Shown here in pieces: positions 29,229 through 38,113 of a stretch of 64,000 nucleotides of DNA (positions within the stretch are counted from its first letter, which is position 1; each line of letters opens with the position of its first letter). The DNA lies in the NCBI RefSeq assembly GCF_008369115.1, contig NZ_VOAZ01000001.1, positions 558,001-622,000 on the forward strand, written 5' to 3'. A model generated the notes under the pieces. The model had not been told where the DNA came from, searched no databases, and worked only from the letters and a program-made list of their open reading frames with translations. Made by a program: the position numbers and the translations under genes. This DNA is from Psychrobacter sp. ANT_WB68 (GTDB lineage: Bacteria; Pseudomonadota; Gammaproteobacteria; Pseudomonadales; Moraxellaceae).

Positions 29229-29376
29229 AGCTCGGCTCGATTTTATAAAAGTGGCTTTTACCAGATATAGCTTAAGCTCAGACAAAGAGGGCTGGAACAG
29301 AATCTCTGAACCAGCCGCAAACGTATATAAAGCAATGACTATCAAGTAAAAGGCGTCACTAGGGTTTGTTAGGTAC

Positions 29377-29439
29377 TGGTATTGAAGCTAATACCAATGC
29401 CTCATGCAGCACTAGTATTAGCTAAGGCTATTTAATAGC
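29377..29439 (-). repeat. Hairpin pair between dppA and dppB
   Basis: TGGTATT / AATACCA (29377-29396, 6-base loop) and GCTATT / AATAGC (29427-29439, 1-base centre) lie directly after the dppA stop codon. Such intercistronic hairpins commonly keep binding-protein mRNA more abundant than permease mRNA; this role is inferred. Confidence 0.5.
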
Positions 29440-29440
29440 T

Positions 29441-31084
29441 TTATTCAATATCAACGCCATCAAAGCGAATGGAGCCGAGTGGGCTAATTTTGTAGTCTTT
29501 TACATTAGGCGTGGTTAATACCGTCACGACTGAGTTAGCAACTGTCGTCCAAGGTAATTGGTCCTTAAAGATAACCTGAGCTTGCTTGTAATTGGCAATA
29601 CGCTCATCTTGGTTGGTATTCGTACGTGCATCCATCACCAACTTATCAAAGTCTTTATTACACCAGCGAGAGTAGTTGTTGCCACCGACCGCATCACAAG
29701 ATAATAGAACGCCTAACCAGTTATCAGGATCGCCATTATCGCCAGTCCAACCAGCTAGGATAGCTTCAGGCTCGCCTTTAGCGGCACGCTTTAGATACTC
29801 GCCCCACTCATAGGTCACAAGCTTGGCTTTAACCCCAACTTTAGCCCAATCCGATTGAATCATTTCTGCCATGAGCTTGGCATTGGGGTTATAAGGGCGT
29901 TGAACGGGCATATACCATAAGTCGATTTCTAAATCTTTAGCCCCCGCTTCAGCCAATAAGGCTTTGGCTTTTTCGATATCGTAAGGCGCGTCTTTAATTT
30001 CATCATTATAGCCCCACTGCGTTGGTGGCATTGGGTTGGTTGCTTTGATACCAGCACCTTGATACACCGCATTGATGATAGCGTCTTTATTAATCGCCAT
30101 ATCAAGAGCTCGGCGAACATTCACATCTTTAAGCTCTGGTTTTTCCGTGTTATAGCCTAAGTAACCGACGTTGAAGCCAGCCTCATCTAGAACATTTGCT
30201 TTGCCAGATTTTTTGGCAGAATCCACCTCAGATGGGTTGGCATAAGCTGAGACATTACATTCGCCAGCTTGTATTTTCTGTGCGCGAACCGCAGAGTCTT
30301 TAGTGATGACAAAGACGAGGTTATCGATATGAATATCGTCTTTATTCCAGTAGTCAGGGTTTTTGCTATAACGAATCTGCGCATCTTTTTGATACGAGTT
30401 AAAGATGAATGGTCCGGTACCTACAGGCTTGGTATTTAGGTCAGCGGCTTTACCAGCATCTTGTAATTGCTTGGCATACTCTGCAGAATGCACATAGGCA
30501 AATGGCATCGCTAGATTTTGTAGGAAGGGGGCATTAGTCTCGGCTAGAGTGATTTTAACCGTATAATCATCAACTTTTTCTACCTTGTCGATAATATCAG
30601 GTAAGCCCATGTCTACTGAGTACGGGAATTCAGCCGGATAGTCTTTATTAAACGCAAAGCCTGTATCGGTCAGACGTTCGATAGTAAAGATAATGTCATC
30701 AGCGTTGAAGTCACGCGTTGGGGTGAAGTAATCGGTCTTGCCGAATTTCACACCTTTACGTAAATTGAGGGTATAAGTCTTGCCGTCTTCGCTGATTTCC
30801 CAGCTTTCTGCTAAGCCTGGCTCAATTTCGGTTTCGCCACGTTTGAACTGTACGATGCCGTTAAAAATAGGATAAGCACTGGCATCAAAGTCAGTGCCGG
30901 CTGTATATTGTGCAGGGTCAAAACCAGCTGGGCTACCTTCTGAGCAATAAATTAAGGTCTTCGCGGCTTTGGCATCGCTACCGGCATCTGCAGTTTTGTC
31001 GGCGGTTTTATTGTCGCCACTACAGGCGCTGACGCCTAAGGTTAAGGCTGCTAATAAGGTGAGCTTGAAAAATGGAATTTGCAT
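29441..31084 (-). CDS. dppA: Peptide ABC transporter substrate-binding lipoprotein DppA-type
   Basis: 547 residues, solute-binding protein family 5. The lipoprotein signal MQIPFFKLTLLAALTLGVSAC ends in lipobox VSAC, followed by a short Ala/Asp/Lys linker. Family landmarks: SEGSPAGFDPAQYTAGTDFD, the signature region GLAESWEISEDGKTYTLNLRKGVKF, PVGTGPFIFNSYQKD, DVNVRRALDMAINKDAII and AGWTGDNGDPDNWLG. The last segment is close to E. coli DppA, so dipeptides (or heme, delta-aminolevulinate) are plausible ligands. An AGGA site lies 10 bases before the ATG. First gene of dppABCDF. Confidence 0.93.
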   Translation of the reverse strand: MQIPFFKLTLLAALTLGVSACSGDNKTADKTADAGSDAKAAKTLIYCSEGSPAGFDPAQYTAGTDFDASAYPIFNGIVQFKRGETEIEPGLAESWEISEDGKTYTLNLRKGVKFGKTDYFTPTRDFNADDIIFTIERLTDTGFAFNKDYPAEFPYSVDMGLPDIIDKVEKVDDYTVKITLAETNAPFLQNLAMPFAYVHSAEYAKQLQDAGKAADLNTKPVGTGPFIFNSYQKDAQIRYSKNPDYWNKDDIHIDNLVFVITKDSAVRAQKIQAGECNVSAYANPSEVDSAKKSGKANVLDEAGFNVGYLGYNTEKPELKDVNVRRALDMAINKDAIINAVYQGAGIKATNPMPPTQWGYNDEIKDAPYDIEKAKALLAEAGAKDLEIDLWYMPVQRPYNPNAKLMAEMIQSDWAKVGVKAKLVTYEWGEYLKRAAKGEPEAILAGWTGDNGDPDNWLGVLLSCDAVGGNNYSRWCNKDFDKLVMDARTNTNQDERIANYKQAQVIFKDQLPWTTVANSVVTVLTTPNVKDYKISPLGSIRFDGVDIE

Positions 31085-31579
31085 TATGATTACATCCTGT
31101 ATAAACCGTCAGATAGTTATCGATGAATAGTACGACAACGACGATAGACACCGTTGATATCGAACTCTAATCGATAAACCTTTAATTCCTTTTAAAGTAT
31201 TTACCAATTTAAATTATTTCAGGTCATCACAAATTATTTAGAGTGTTAGATTTAAAGGTAACTTGAGAACGTTCCTTTCAAGTTTTTAATCTTCTAATAA
31301 TTGAGCGGTTGGGAACTGAATAAGCAAATTAATAGACCGAATATATATGTAAATATAAGGTTAAGCAAGATGTCTACAACGTAAATATGAATTTTTTTAT
31401 GCTATAGACATCTTTTTTATTATGGATTCTGGAATTAATTGCCTTAAAATCAAAGTTCTATACAAGTAAACTTTATTTTAGAAAGAATATCAAGCAATCT
31501 AACCACGTTTTTATTACGGCTATGAATCCATTAGCCGTAACTATTCGTATTCATGTTTATGTTTGTGTTAAATAAAGGG
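31085..31579. other. Junction between PRTase-TRSP gene and dpp operon
   Basis: About 495 AT-rich bases, no coding character. It must carry the dppA promoter. A 10-base inverted repeat (AAGATGTCTA at 31367, TAGACATCTT at 31405) is present, with a 28-base loop. It is T-tailed only on the plus strand, where no gene precedes it. Confidence 0.45.
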
Positions 31580-32872
31580 TTATGTGGGACTCACTATTAA
31601 CACATTATCTAGACCGTGCCACAGTGGATCAACACTATCAGCGGACGTTTCCACGCACAATACAATCAAATCCCATTGATGAGGGTCAACGTTATAAACA
31701 AAGTTGGTCATACCAAGCCCGTAATTATCATTAAAGCTTAACATCGCGCTAATACCGCCACCAAGCGCAATCGGTGAGCGGGTTAATGCACTAAACTTAA
31801 TCGTGCGATGATTAATAACGGTATCGGCATTATCGACATTGCTGTTTTGCTCAAGCCATTCCGCCAATAAAAATGGCAACCATACAAATTCATTACTGCC
31901 CAATACCAGAATTCTTGTTGGCAATTGTGCGTGATCAAGCTGGCTTTGCTGATTAAAGATGGTCAGTGTTTTTTTAAAGCTCGCTAAATAATCATCAAAG
32001 CCATCCGTACTATTTAACGTGGGGAAACGTCCCCAATTACCGGTATGACCCAATGCTTGACTACCAGCCTCGGTCGTATCAACCGATGGCATAATGATAG
32101 GCTCAGGATTGGGCGCATCCGTCCAACGCCAAGCACCAGACAGCAAATGGTGACGGTAAAAATCAATATTTGGTAAGCGGGTAGCAATCGTATCATCAGT
32201 GTTAGCGTCGGCTTGATTCTGATTTAAAGACCAATCAACCAAGGTTGTGAGATGCACTTGCTCTAGTTGGGTCAGTCCTGCTTCACGCAATGCGGTGACG
32301 ACATTGACGCAAGTATTGCCCGTTGATGCTTCATCATCGACCATAATTAGGGTCTTGCTCGCTAGCAGCTGCGCTTGGGTTACTTTATCGGCACTCTGAT
32401 AAATTAAATGCTGACTGGCATGACTGTGGTCTTCACTAAAAGTGGTTAATAAAGTATGGGAGTTACCCTTAGCATCATTGTGCTGGGCGTGACGGGTAGA
32501 GTTCAATAATAGTGCCTGCGGATAGCGTGTTTGTAATGCTTGGTGCACGCCTGCAGATAAGCCAACTGCCGTCTCTGCCATTCCAATGACCAAAATTGGC
32601 TCAGACAAATCATCAGGTACTAAGTTTGCCAAGTCAGTAAAGGAATCACGCATGATGCTTGGTGCTACTGGAATATGACGACCTAAGACTTTCGACACAA
32701 ACAAAAACGCGCGTTTTGGGTTGATACGCTGCGCGAAATCGAGCAAGTCTTCTAGTTGATAGCTGTCATATTTTTCTACGTTATTGTTGTCTGTAGCCAC
32801 ATTGGTTTGATAGATTAGATCAAGTGTGCCACGTGGCAGGGTAATGGTCGTGCTGTGTTGCTTATTTAACAT
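31580..32872 (-). CDS. Phosphoribosyltransferase-TRSP domain protein of the Ter pathway
   Basis: 430 residues. The N-terminal half is a type I PRTase-like domain with the PRPP loop IMVDDEASTGNTCVN at about 177-191 (Asp-Asp pair then Ala-Ser-Thr-Gly). The C-terminal part, about 300-430, matches the TRSP domain: RILVLGSNEFVWLPFLLAEW and KFSALTRSPIALGGGISAML. In published Ter-system analysis such proteins are predicted to transfer a ribosyl group in synthesis of a nucleoside-like metabolite, together with ATP-grasp, StiP, HAD and HpcH proteins. AAGGAA precedes the ATG. It follows the ATP-grasp gene by 136 bases. Confidence 0.85.
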   Translation of the reverse strand: MLNKQHSTTITLPRGTLDLIYQTNVATDNNNVEKYDSYQLEDLLDFAQRINPKRAFLFVSKVLGRHIPVAPSIMRDSFTDLANLVPDDLSEPILVIGMAETAVGLSAGVHQALQTRYPQALLLNSTRHAQHNDAKGNSHTLLTTFSEDHSHASQHLIYQSADKVTQAQLLASKTLIMVDDEASTGNTCVNVVTALREAGLTQLEQVHLTTLVDWSLNQNQADANTDDTIATRLPNIDFYRHHLLSGAWRWTDAPNPEPIIMPSVDTTEAGSQALGHTGNWGRFPTLNSTDGFDDYLASFKKTLTIFNQQSQLDHAQLPTRILVLGSNEFVWLPFLLAEWLEQNSNVDNADTVINHRTIKFSALTRSPIALGGGISAMLSFNDNYGLGMTNFVYNVDPHQWDLIVLCVETSADSVDPLWHGLDNVLIVSPT

Positions 32873-33007
32873 TCATATTCCTTTGGACTTTCTATTCTGT
32901 AGATTCGGCGCGACTTATTAATCCTAAAAATGAGCTCTAACAGTTCACCAGTTATAACGCTTTGATATGTCTTGCATATCAAACAATACTTACTTTTATT
33001 GCTTATC

Positions 33008-34171
33008 CTATTCTAGAATACCTTCCTCAGTATCTTCTTTAATTTTGACACTCATCATAATTGAGCGTACTTGGCAGGGTATTATTCGTTGAGCGATATC
33101 AGTGAGTTTAGGTTTATCGGTTAAGCCTAACCAGTAGGCAAAACCAATTTGGGTTAAATCGACGCCGCTATGGATGGTGTAACCGATGCCACCAGAGGGG
33201 CGGCTATTAATCTCAAGCACACGGTGCTGACCGTCATCATCGGCTTTGGTTTGTACACTGACGATACCATCGCAGCCAAAGGCTTTAATTAGTGGAATAA
33301 CGACATCCATGACCGACTTTTCGTAGCCAATATGCTGAATTTTACCCGTTTTATAACGCGTTATAGCAGCCAGCACTTCGCCGTATTCACAGACGACATC
33401 GATAGAATATTCTTGCCCTGATAAATAAGGCATTAGTAACATGGGAATAGGGCGCTCATGCACCATTAGACTGTTTGCATAGGCATTTATAAACTGCGCT
33501 GTATTAATTTTTTTCTCTTCAGTAAAGTATAAATGCTCAAAGCTATCGTACTGCTCACCATTGTTTTTGGCTAAATCTAGCCGCCAAAACCCTTGCGCAA
33601 AAATACCAGTCACTGGTTTAACACATAAGGGCTGATGACCGTGCTTGGCAAGTAATGCATCAAGCTCTGTGACATTATTAAAGCGCCAAGCCTCTGCCAC
33701 TGGAATATCGTGCTGATGACATTGCTGCATAAAGGCAAACTTGTCATCTATTGCTTCTAACGCCGCTACGCTCGTTGCCCCTGTTAATAAACGGATACCT
33801 GCTGACGCAAATTTTTCGCGATGAGCTTCATAATCAATACCATTGCGTCCAGTAAGTAATACTTTAACGTTGTTATTTTTGGCTTGTTCTAAAACAAACT
33901 CCCAACGCGGCATCAAGGGCTCAATAGGTGCGAACATTGCTTGCTCATCGCTATCTGCGGCGCTTGCAGATGGCTCGCGGTAAACAAAATCGGCAAATTC
34001 AAAAATCTCAGGTCTATTATGGCGGTGTGAAGCGATAATGCTAAATGGTATGTCAGATTGGGCTTTTAGTGTTTGCAAGCTGGCTAACATATCACGCTGG
34101 CTTGACTGACCTTCAGCTAACCAAGCGGCAGGTGACATTGTATGATGACTATCGTTAGCAGGGGTTTTCAT
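33008..34171 (-). CDS. ATP-grasp ligase of the Ter pathway
   Basis: 387 residues. ATP-grasp enzymes join a carboxylate to an amine or thiol through an acyl-phosphate. Visible: an N-terminal Rossmann-like half (SDIPFSIIASHRHNRPE), CVKPVTGIFAQGFWRL (ATP-binding glycine-rich segment), LSGQEYSIDVVCEYG and the catalytic/metal segment RVLEINSRPSGGIGYT (Glu and Asn). In Ter loci this class is predicted to condense an amino-acid-like group onto the ribosyl product. It is first in the ATP-grasp/PRTase-TRSP pair and divergent from the TerA-like gene; GAGAGAA precedes the ATG. Confidence 0.85.
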   Translation of the reverse strand: MKTPANDSHHTMSPAAWLAEGQSSQRDMLASLQTLKAQSDIPFSIIASHRHNRPEIFEFADFVYREPSASAADSDEQAMFAPIEPLMPRWEFVLEQAKNNNVKVLLTGRNGIDYEAHREKFASAGIRLLTGATSVAALEAIDDKFAFMQQCHQHDIPVAEAWRFNNVTELDALLAKHGHQPLCVKPVTGIFAQGFWRLDLAKNNGEQYDSFEHLYFTEEKKINTAQFINAYANSLMVHERPIPMLLMPYLSGQEYSIDVVCEYGEVLAAITRYKTGKIQHIGYEKSVMDVVIPLIKAFGCDGIVSVQTKADDDGQHRVLEINSRPSGGIGYTIHSGVDLTQIGFAYWLGLTDKPKLTDIAQRIIPCQVRSIMMSVKIKEDTEEGILE

Positions 34172-34521
34172 AATTCTCTCAGCGTTAGCATAAATTTATA
34201 GAGTTAAATAACTTGGTATCAGCATTGATATCGACTGCACAAAACGATTAAGTGATAAGTGATATTCAGAAAGCAGTGAGCATAGCAATAACGTAAGGCG
34301 CGATACAGTATCGGTTAAAATAGGGTTTATTATATACAAATGCTAAGCGTTATAAATGCGGCTGACAAAATAGCATTAAGTATTTGTAAAAATATTTTTG
34401 CAGGGTTGTTAACACTTTGTTGAACGGCCGTGCGCTTTAAAAATCAGCCGTTATCCATGCTACTATATAGCGATAGTTAACATCGCACATACTAGCAAAT
34501 AATAAATAACGCAAAGGATAA
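34172..34521. other. Divergent control region ATP-grasp / TerA-like
   Basis: 350 bases that must hold the promoters of both the enzyme pair and the TerA-like gene, making it a likely control point of the Ter locus. No repeat or operator is clear to me. Confidence 0.45.
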
Positions 34522-35781
34522 ATGATGAGCCAAGTTCAACCTCAAAAACTGATTGCTGGTGCCAATGCGCCGCTGCCAACGGATAATATTAGCATTCGTA
34601 TTTTAAGCCAAAGCGCCATTGATTGCGCGGCTTATCGCCTGACAGCTGAAGGTAAAGTACGTGGTGATGGTGACATGATATTTTATGGTCAAACGCGTAG
34701 CGATGATAGTAGCGTTAGCTTCCGTGGTCATGATAGCGATGGGTTTTTTGATATCAATTTACCTGCGCAACCTGTGAGTATTGAGAAGATTGCCCTCGCA
34801 TTTTCTAGCGCGCACACGTTGGCTCAAGTCGGCGATGTAGATATTCAGGTTTTACAAGGCAGCCAAGTACTGATGACTTGCCAATTAAGCGCTGCTGGAC
34901 GTAATGAAAAAGCCATTATCTTAGCAGAATGCTATCGTCGTCAGGGCAGTTGGAAGTTCCGCTTTATTGCGCAAGGTTTTGAAGGCGGTCTTAAACCTTT
35001 GTCTGAGCATTTCGGTGTTGAAATTGCCGATGATGCGCCTGCTCAAAGCCAATCTCAATCTATCAATACGCAAAAGCCAATCAATACCCAAAAATCAGGT
35101 AGTACCCCTCAAACCAGTACGCCACCGCCCATTTCTTCAAGCCCTTCAATCAACCTAAGTAAAATCACCTTAACCAAAAACCAATCTAGCATCAACCTAA
35201 CTAAGCGCGATGATTTTGGTAAAATCTCTGTCAACCTAGATTGGAACCAACGTCCAGATGTGAGCAAACAAGCACCCAAAAAAGGCTTGCTAGGCGACCT
35301 ATTTAAGCAGCATAAAGCTTCTGGAATAGATCTTGATGTTGGGGCGATGATTCATCTAAAAAATGGTGAAAAGACCCTTATTCAAGCTTTGGGGAATCGC
35401 TTTGGTAGCTTGCAGTCAGCGCCTTACGTGTTATTACGTGCCGATGATAGAACCGGACAAGTCAGCGGCGGTGAATGGCTCGATATTAATGGGCAACACT
35501 GGTCGCAGATTGAGGAAGTCTTTATCTTTGCTTTTATCTATGAAGGTGCACCAAATTGGGCGCAAACAGATGGGGTGGTGACCATTCATGTACCAGACCA
35601 ACCACCGATTGAAACCCGCTTGACAGAAGGGACAGGTAACTTACCGATGTGCGCTATTGCGCGTCTGGTCAATCAACAAGGCAGTATCAATGTTGAACGT
35701 ATTAACCAATACTTTAAAGGCCATCAAGAGATGGATAAAGCCTTTAATTGGGGCTTTAGTTGGAAACGTGGCAGTAAATAA
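34522..35781 (+). CDS. TerA-like protein with two divergent TerD-type domains
   Basis: 419 residues. The first TerD-like domain is about 15-175 (AEGKVRGDGDMIFYGQ... FRFIAQGFEGGLKPLSEHFGVEI); a Gln/Ser/Pro/Thr-rich linker of about 35 residues follows; the second domain, about 210-415, starts SINLTKRDDFGKISVNLDW. Both halves lack the intact DNRTG-DGDDE calcium loop found in TerZ, TerD and TerE here: the first reads GHDSDGFFDI, the second DDRTGQVSGGEWLDI. TerA of tellurite plasmids has a comparable size and a C-terminal TerD-like domain. A structural or partner role rather than calcium sensing is inferred. AAAGGA precedes the ATG; the only plus-strand gene of the Ter locus. Confidence 0.8.
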   Translation: MMSQVQPQKLIAGANAPLPTDNISIRILSQSAIDCAAYRLTAEGKVRGDGDMIFYGQTRSDDSSVSFRGHDSDGFFDINLPAQPVSIEKIALAFSSAHTLAQVGDVDIQVLQGSQVLMTCQLSAAGRNEKAIILAECYRRQGSWKFRFIAQGFEGGLKPLSEHFGVEIADDAPAQSQSQSINTQKPINTQKSGSTPQTSTPPPISSSPSINLSKITLTKNQSSINLTKRDDFGKISVNLDWNQRPDVSKQAPKKGLLGDLFKQHKASGIDLDVGAMIHLKNGEKTLIQALGNRFGSLQSAPYVLLRADDRTGQVSGGEWLDINGQHWSQIEEVFIFAFIYEGAPNWAQTDGVVTIHVPDQPPIETRLTEGTGNLPMCAIARLVNQQGSINVERINQYFKGHQEMDKAFNWGFSWKRGSK

Positions 35782-35811
35782 AGACTCTATTTATATGCTT
35801 GAATCAAGATA

Positions 35812-35848
35812 AAAAATCAGCCCATCTATCATAGATGGGCTGATTTTT
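35812..35848. terminator. Bidirectional terminator TerA-like / terZ
   Basis: Near-perfect 18-base palindrome AAAAATCAGCCCATCTAT / ATAGATGGGCTGATTTTT around a single base, with A- and T-runs at its ends, between converging genes. Confidence 0.92.
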
Positions 35849-35908
35849 ATGCATAGTATTTATACAGCATAAAACAATACATCATCTCAAAAGCTCTACC
35901 TACCGCTA

Positions 35909-36517
35909 TTAAGCATGCGGTGTGATAGCCGGCATTAAGTCATGAAAAGTACGACCAGAAGCGGTTTCGCCAATGGCGTGCATTTTCCACTCATTATTAT
36001 GGCGATAGACCTTTGCCATAATCATCGCCGTATGAGTACCTTGTGACGATAAGTTATAGCGCGCCACTTCAGTGTTATTGTTGGCATTAACGATACGACA
36101 GAATGCGTTTTCAACGGTTTCAAACGTCTGGCCAGTAAAGCTATTTACGGTAAATACCAGGGATACTACATTCGCTGGAACTCTCGAGAGATCGACATTG
36201 ATGACTTCGTCGTCGCCGTCTCCATCACCAGTGCGGTTATCACCAGTATGCACGATACTACCATCTTTTGATTTTAGCTGGCTGAACCAAATCGCATCGA
36301 CGGCTTGTTTGTTGGCATCAAACATAATGCATGAGGCATCTAAATCGATCGAGTCGCCGCCGCTGCCGCCGCCAAATAACTTGCCTAAAAATCCGCCTTT
36401 TTTCTCTTGTTGGCCTTGGAAAACATCCCAACCTAAACCCAGCTTTACTTGAGTAAGCTCACCGCCAGCTTCTTTGCTGAGGGAGATTTTTTGACCCTTT
36501 TGTAAACTAACTGCCAT
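35909..36517 (-). CDS. terZ: TerD-family calcium-binding stress protein, TerZ-type
   Basis: 202 residues from the ATG at 36517 (AAGGA site; the frame is open 17 codons further but MAVSLQKGQKISLSKEAGG is the family N-terminus). TerZ-type features: a glycine-rich insert LGKLFGGGSGG after the first strand pair, then [39 protein letters not shown] (two calcium sites) and SRVPANVVSLVFTVNSFTGQTF. TerD-like proteins bind calcium and work at the inner membrane in tellurite, phage and colicin tolerance in enterobacteria. Downstream of the AIM24 gene by 34 bases, likely cotranscribed. Confidence 0.92.
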   Translation of the reverse strand: MAVSLQKGQKISLSKEAGGELTQVKLGLGWDVFQGQQEKKGGFLGKLFGGGSGGDSIDLDASCIMFDANKQAVDAIWFSQLKSKDGSIVHTGDNRTGDGDGDDEVINVDLSRVPANVVSLVFTVNSFTGQTFETVENAFCRIVNANNNTEVARYNLSSQGTHTAMIMAKVYRHNNEWKMHAIGETASGRTFHDLMPAITPHA

Positions 36518-36551
36518 GGTAAAATCCTTATAATAGTAATTTAAAAAAGTG

Positions 36552-37304
36552 CTATAAAATATTGCCAAGTAATCCGCTATTGCCGCCGCGACCGCCTGAG
36601 CTGGTACCTAAGATACTTTGTAGCCAGCCTTGATAGCTGTCACGATTGCGCGAGCAGATAATGACTTTGCCAGTTCCTGAGAAATTTAAAACCATCCCTT
36701 CGCCGCTAGTGACCGAATTGATGATATTGCCCATAAAACCTTTTTTCTTACTGGTGGCGACCGATAGCTTGTATTCCAAACGCGAATCCCAGCAGACCAC
36801 ATGACCGTTATCAATGATGACATCTTTGCCAGGTTCGACATCAATCTCAAACAATGAGCCAAAGCCTGATACCACTACCTGACCTTGACCTTGGGTTTGC
36901 ATCACCATAAAGCCCCCTGTGTCGCCAAAGATAGCGCCGCCTAAGTTACGCTGAATTTTAGCTTTGATATCGACACCCGTTTGTGCCGCGACAAATGCAC
37001 CGTCACTAAGCGTATATTGCTGCGCGCCGACATCAAGTATTTGCATATCACCATCTAGTGTAGGGGCTAGCAGACAATCACCCTCACCATTGACGGCCTC
37101 AATTTGCTGTTGAAATAAGGACTCATCATTAGCAAAACGGCGCATCAGTGACTGCATCAAACCACCTTGCAGCTTACCTTTAAGCTCAAGGTTCGATTCC
37201 ATCATCACCATAGCATTGGCTTCGCAATAGATTGAATCGCCTTTTTTTAGGTTGCAATGCAAAAAAGGTTCGATAGTGCCGATTAAGCTAAAGGTTGCGG
37301 CCAT
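36552..37304 (-). CDS. AIM24 (DUF124) family protein in Ter operon
   Basis: 250 residues from the ATG at 37304, which has AAGGA ten bases upstream; an in-frame TTG three codons earlier is too close to that site. The family is a beta-helix-like fold of unknown biochemistry named after a yeast mitochondrial protein and often found near ter genes. Visible: VNGEGDCLLAPTLDGDMQIL, FGDTGGFMVMQTQGQGQVVVSGFG and DNGHVVCWDSRLEY, all typical. A C-terminal Gly/Ser-rich tail follows. Lies between terD and terZ. Confidence 0.87.
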   Translation of the reverse strand: MAATFSLIGTIEPFLHCNLKKGDSIYCEANAMVMMESNLELKGKLQGGLMQSLMRRFANDESLFQQQIEAVNGEGDCLLAPTLDGDMQILDVGAQQYTLSDGAFVAAQTGVDIKAKIQRNLGGAIFGDTGGFMVMQTQGQGQVVVSGFGSLFEIDVEPGKDVIIDNGHVVCWDSRLEYKLSVATSKKKGFMGNIINSVTSGEGMVLNFSGTGKVIICSRNRDSYQGWLQSILGTSSGGRGGNSGLLGNIL

Positions 37305-37416
37305 AGGGTACAAATCCTTATTCTAATTGCTTGAATTGAGGTGTTAAGTTTTTATTTTTTTAAATAATTTTTTATAAAAACTGGTGTTTTTAATTTAAGC
37401 CAGCCAATTACATTTA

Positions 37417-37488
37417 AAGCCATCAAATGCTTTAAAAAGACGCACTTGATGGCTTATCTCTATCGCAATCAAATAGTCGATTGCGATA
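37417..37488 (-). repeat. Two tandem hairpins in the terD-AIM24 gap
   Basis: AAGCCATCAAATGC / GCACTTGATGGCTT (37417-37455, 13 of 14 pairs, 11-base loop) and TATCGCAATC / GATTGCGATA (37461-37488, perfect 10-base stem, 8-base loop). They follow the terD stop codon on the minus strand. No T-tract follows, so partial termination or mRNA processing is more likely than full termination. Confidence 0.6.
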
Positions 37489-37537
37489 ATAGTCTTACGG
37501 ATAGTTATCGTATAAAACCATGACGTTAATTTTAACG

Positions 37538-38113
37538 TTAAACGTTTACACCATAAGAAGCCGCTAATGGTCCAAGACCACCGCTAAAGCCTTGACCAAC
37601 TGCGCGGAATTTCCAGTCACCGCTATGGCGATATAATTCACCAAAGATCATTGCCGTTTCAGTGCTACCGTCTTCTGATAGGTCATAACGTGCAATTTCA
37701 GCTTCGCCATTGTCATTGACCACACGGATATAAGCATCACCAACTTGACCAAAGTTTTGGTTACGGGCTTGGCCTTCATAGATGATGGCACAGATAGCAA
37801 CTTTGCTGACGTCAGCTGGGATACTAGCTAGGTTGATTTTGATTTTTTCGTCATCGCCGTCGCCTTCACCAGTACGGTTATCGCCTGTGTGCTCAACCGC
37901 ACCGTTGTCTGACTTTAAGTTATTAAAGAAGATAAAGTCTTGGTCGTTACGGACTTTACCTGCTTCATTGACCAAAAAGCCAATCGCATCTAAGTCAAAC
38001 TCTTGACCGTCAGTAGCACGTGGATCCCAGCCAAGACCGACCGTGATATTGGTTAAACCTGGCGCTTCTTTTGATAAGTTTACGTTGCCGCCTTTTGTTA
38101 AGCTAATAGCCAT
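37538..38113 (-). CDS. terD: TerD-family calcium-binding stress protein
   Basis: 191 residues, the usual TerD/TerE size. [51 protein letters not shown] (first acidic site), [17 protein letters not shown] (paired calcium loops), [25 protein letters not shown] and [23 protein letters not shown] are all visible. Orthology to TerD versus TerE is not decidable by eye; it is a close paralogue of the gene at 40042. AAAGGA precedes the ATG. A 545-base gap upstream contains its promoter. Confidence 0.92.
   Translation of the reverse strand: MAISLTKGGNVNLSKEAPGLTNITVGLGWDPRATDGQEFDLDAIGFLVNEAGKVRNDQDFIFFNNLKSDNGAVEHTGDNRTGEGDGDDEKIKINLASIPADVSKVAICAIIYEGQARNQNFGQVGDAYIRVVNDNGEAEIARYDLSEDGSTETAMIFGELYRHSGDWKFRAVGQGFSGGLGPLAASYGVNV

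Noticed and set aside
31367-31414. T-tailed inverted repeat as terminator
   Set aside because: The T-run is on the plus strand where no gene precedes it, and the loop is 28 bases; not a convincing terminator for either neighbour.
24525-31579. Mobile-element insertion carrying dpp
   Set aside because: No transposase, integrase, terminal repeats shared by both junctions or target duplication are visible, so the mechanism of the split is left open.
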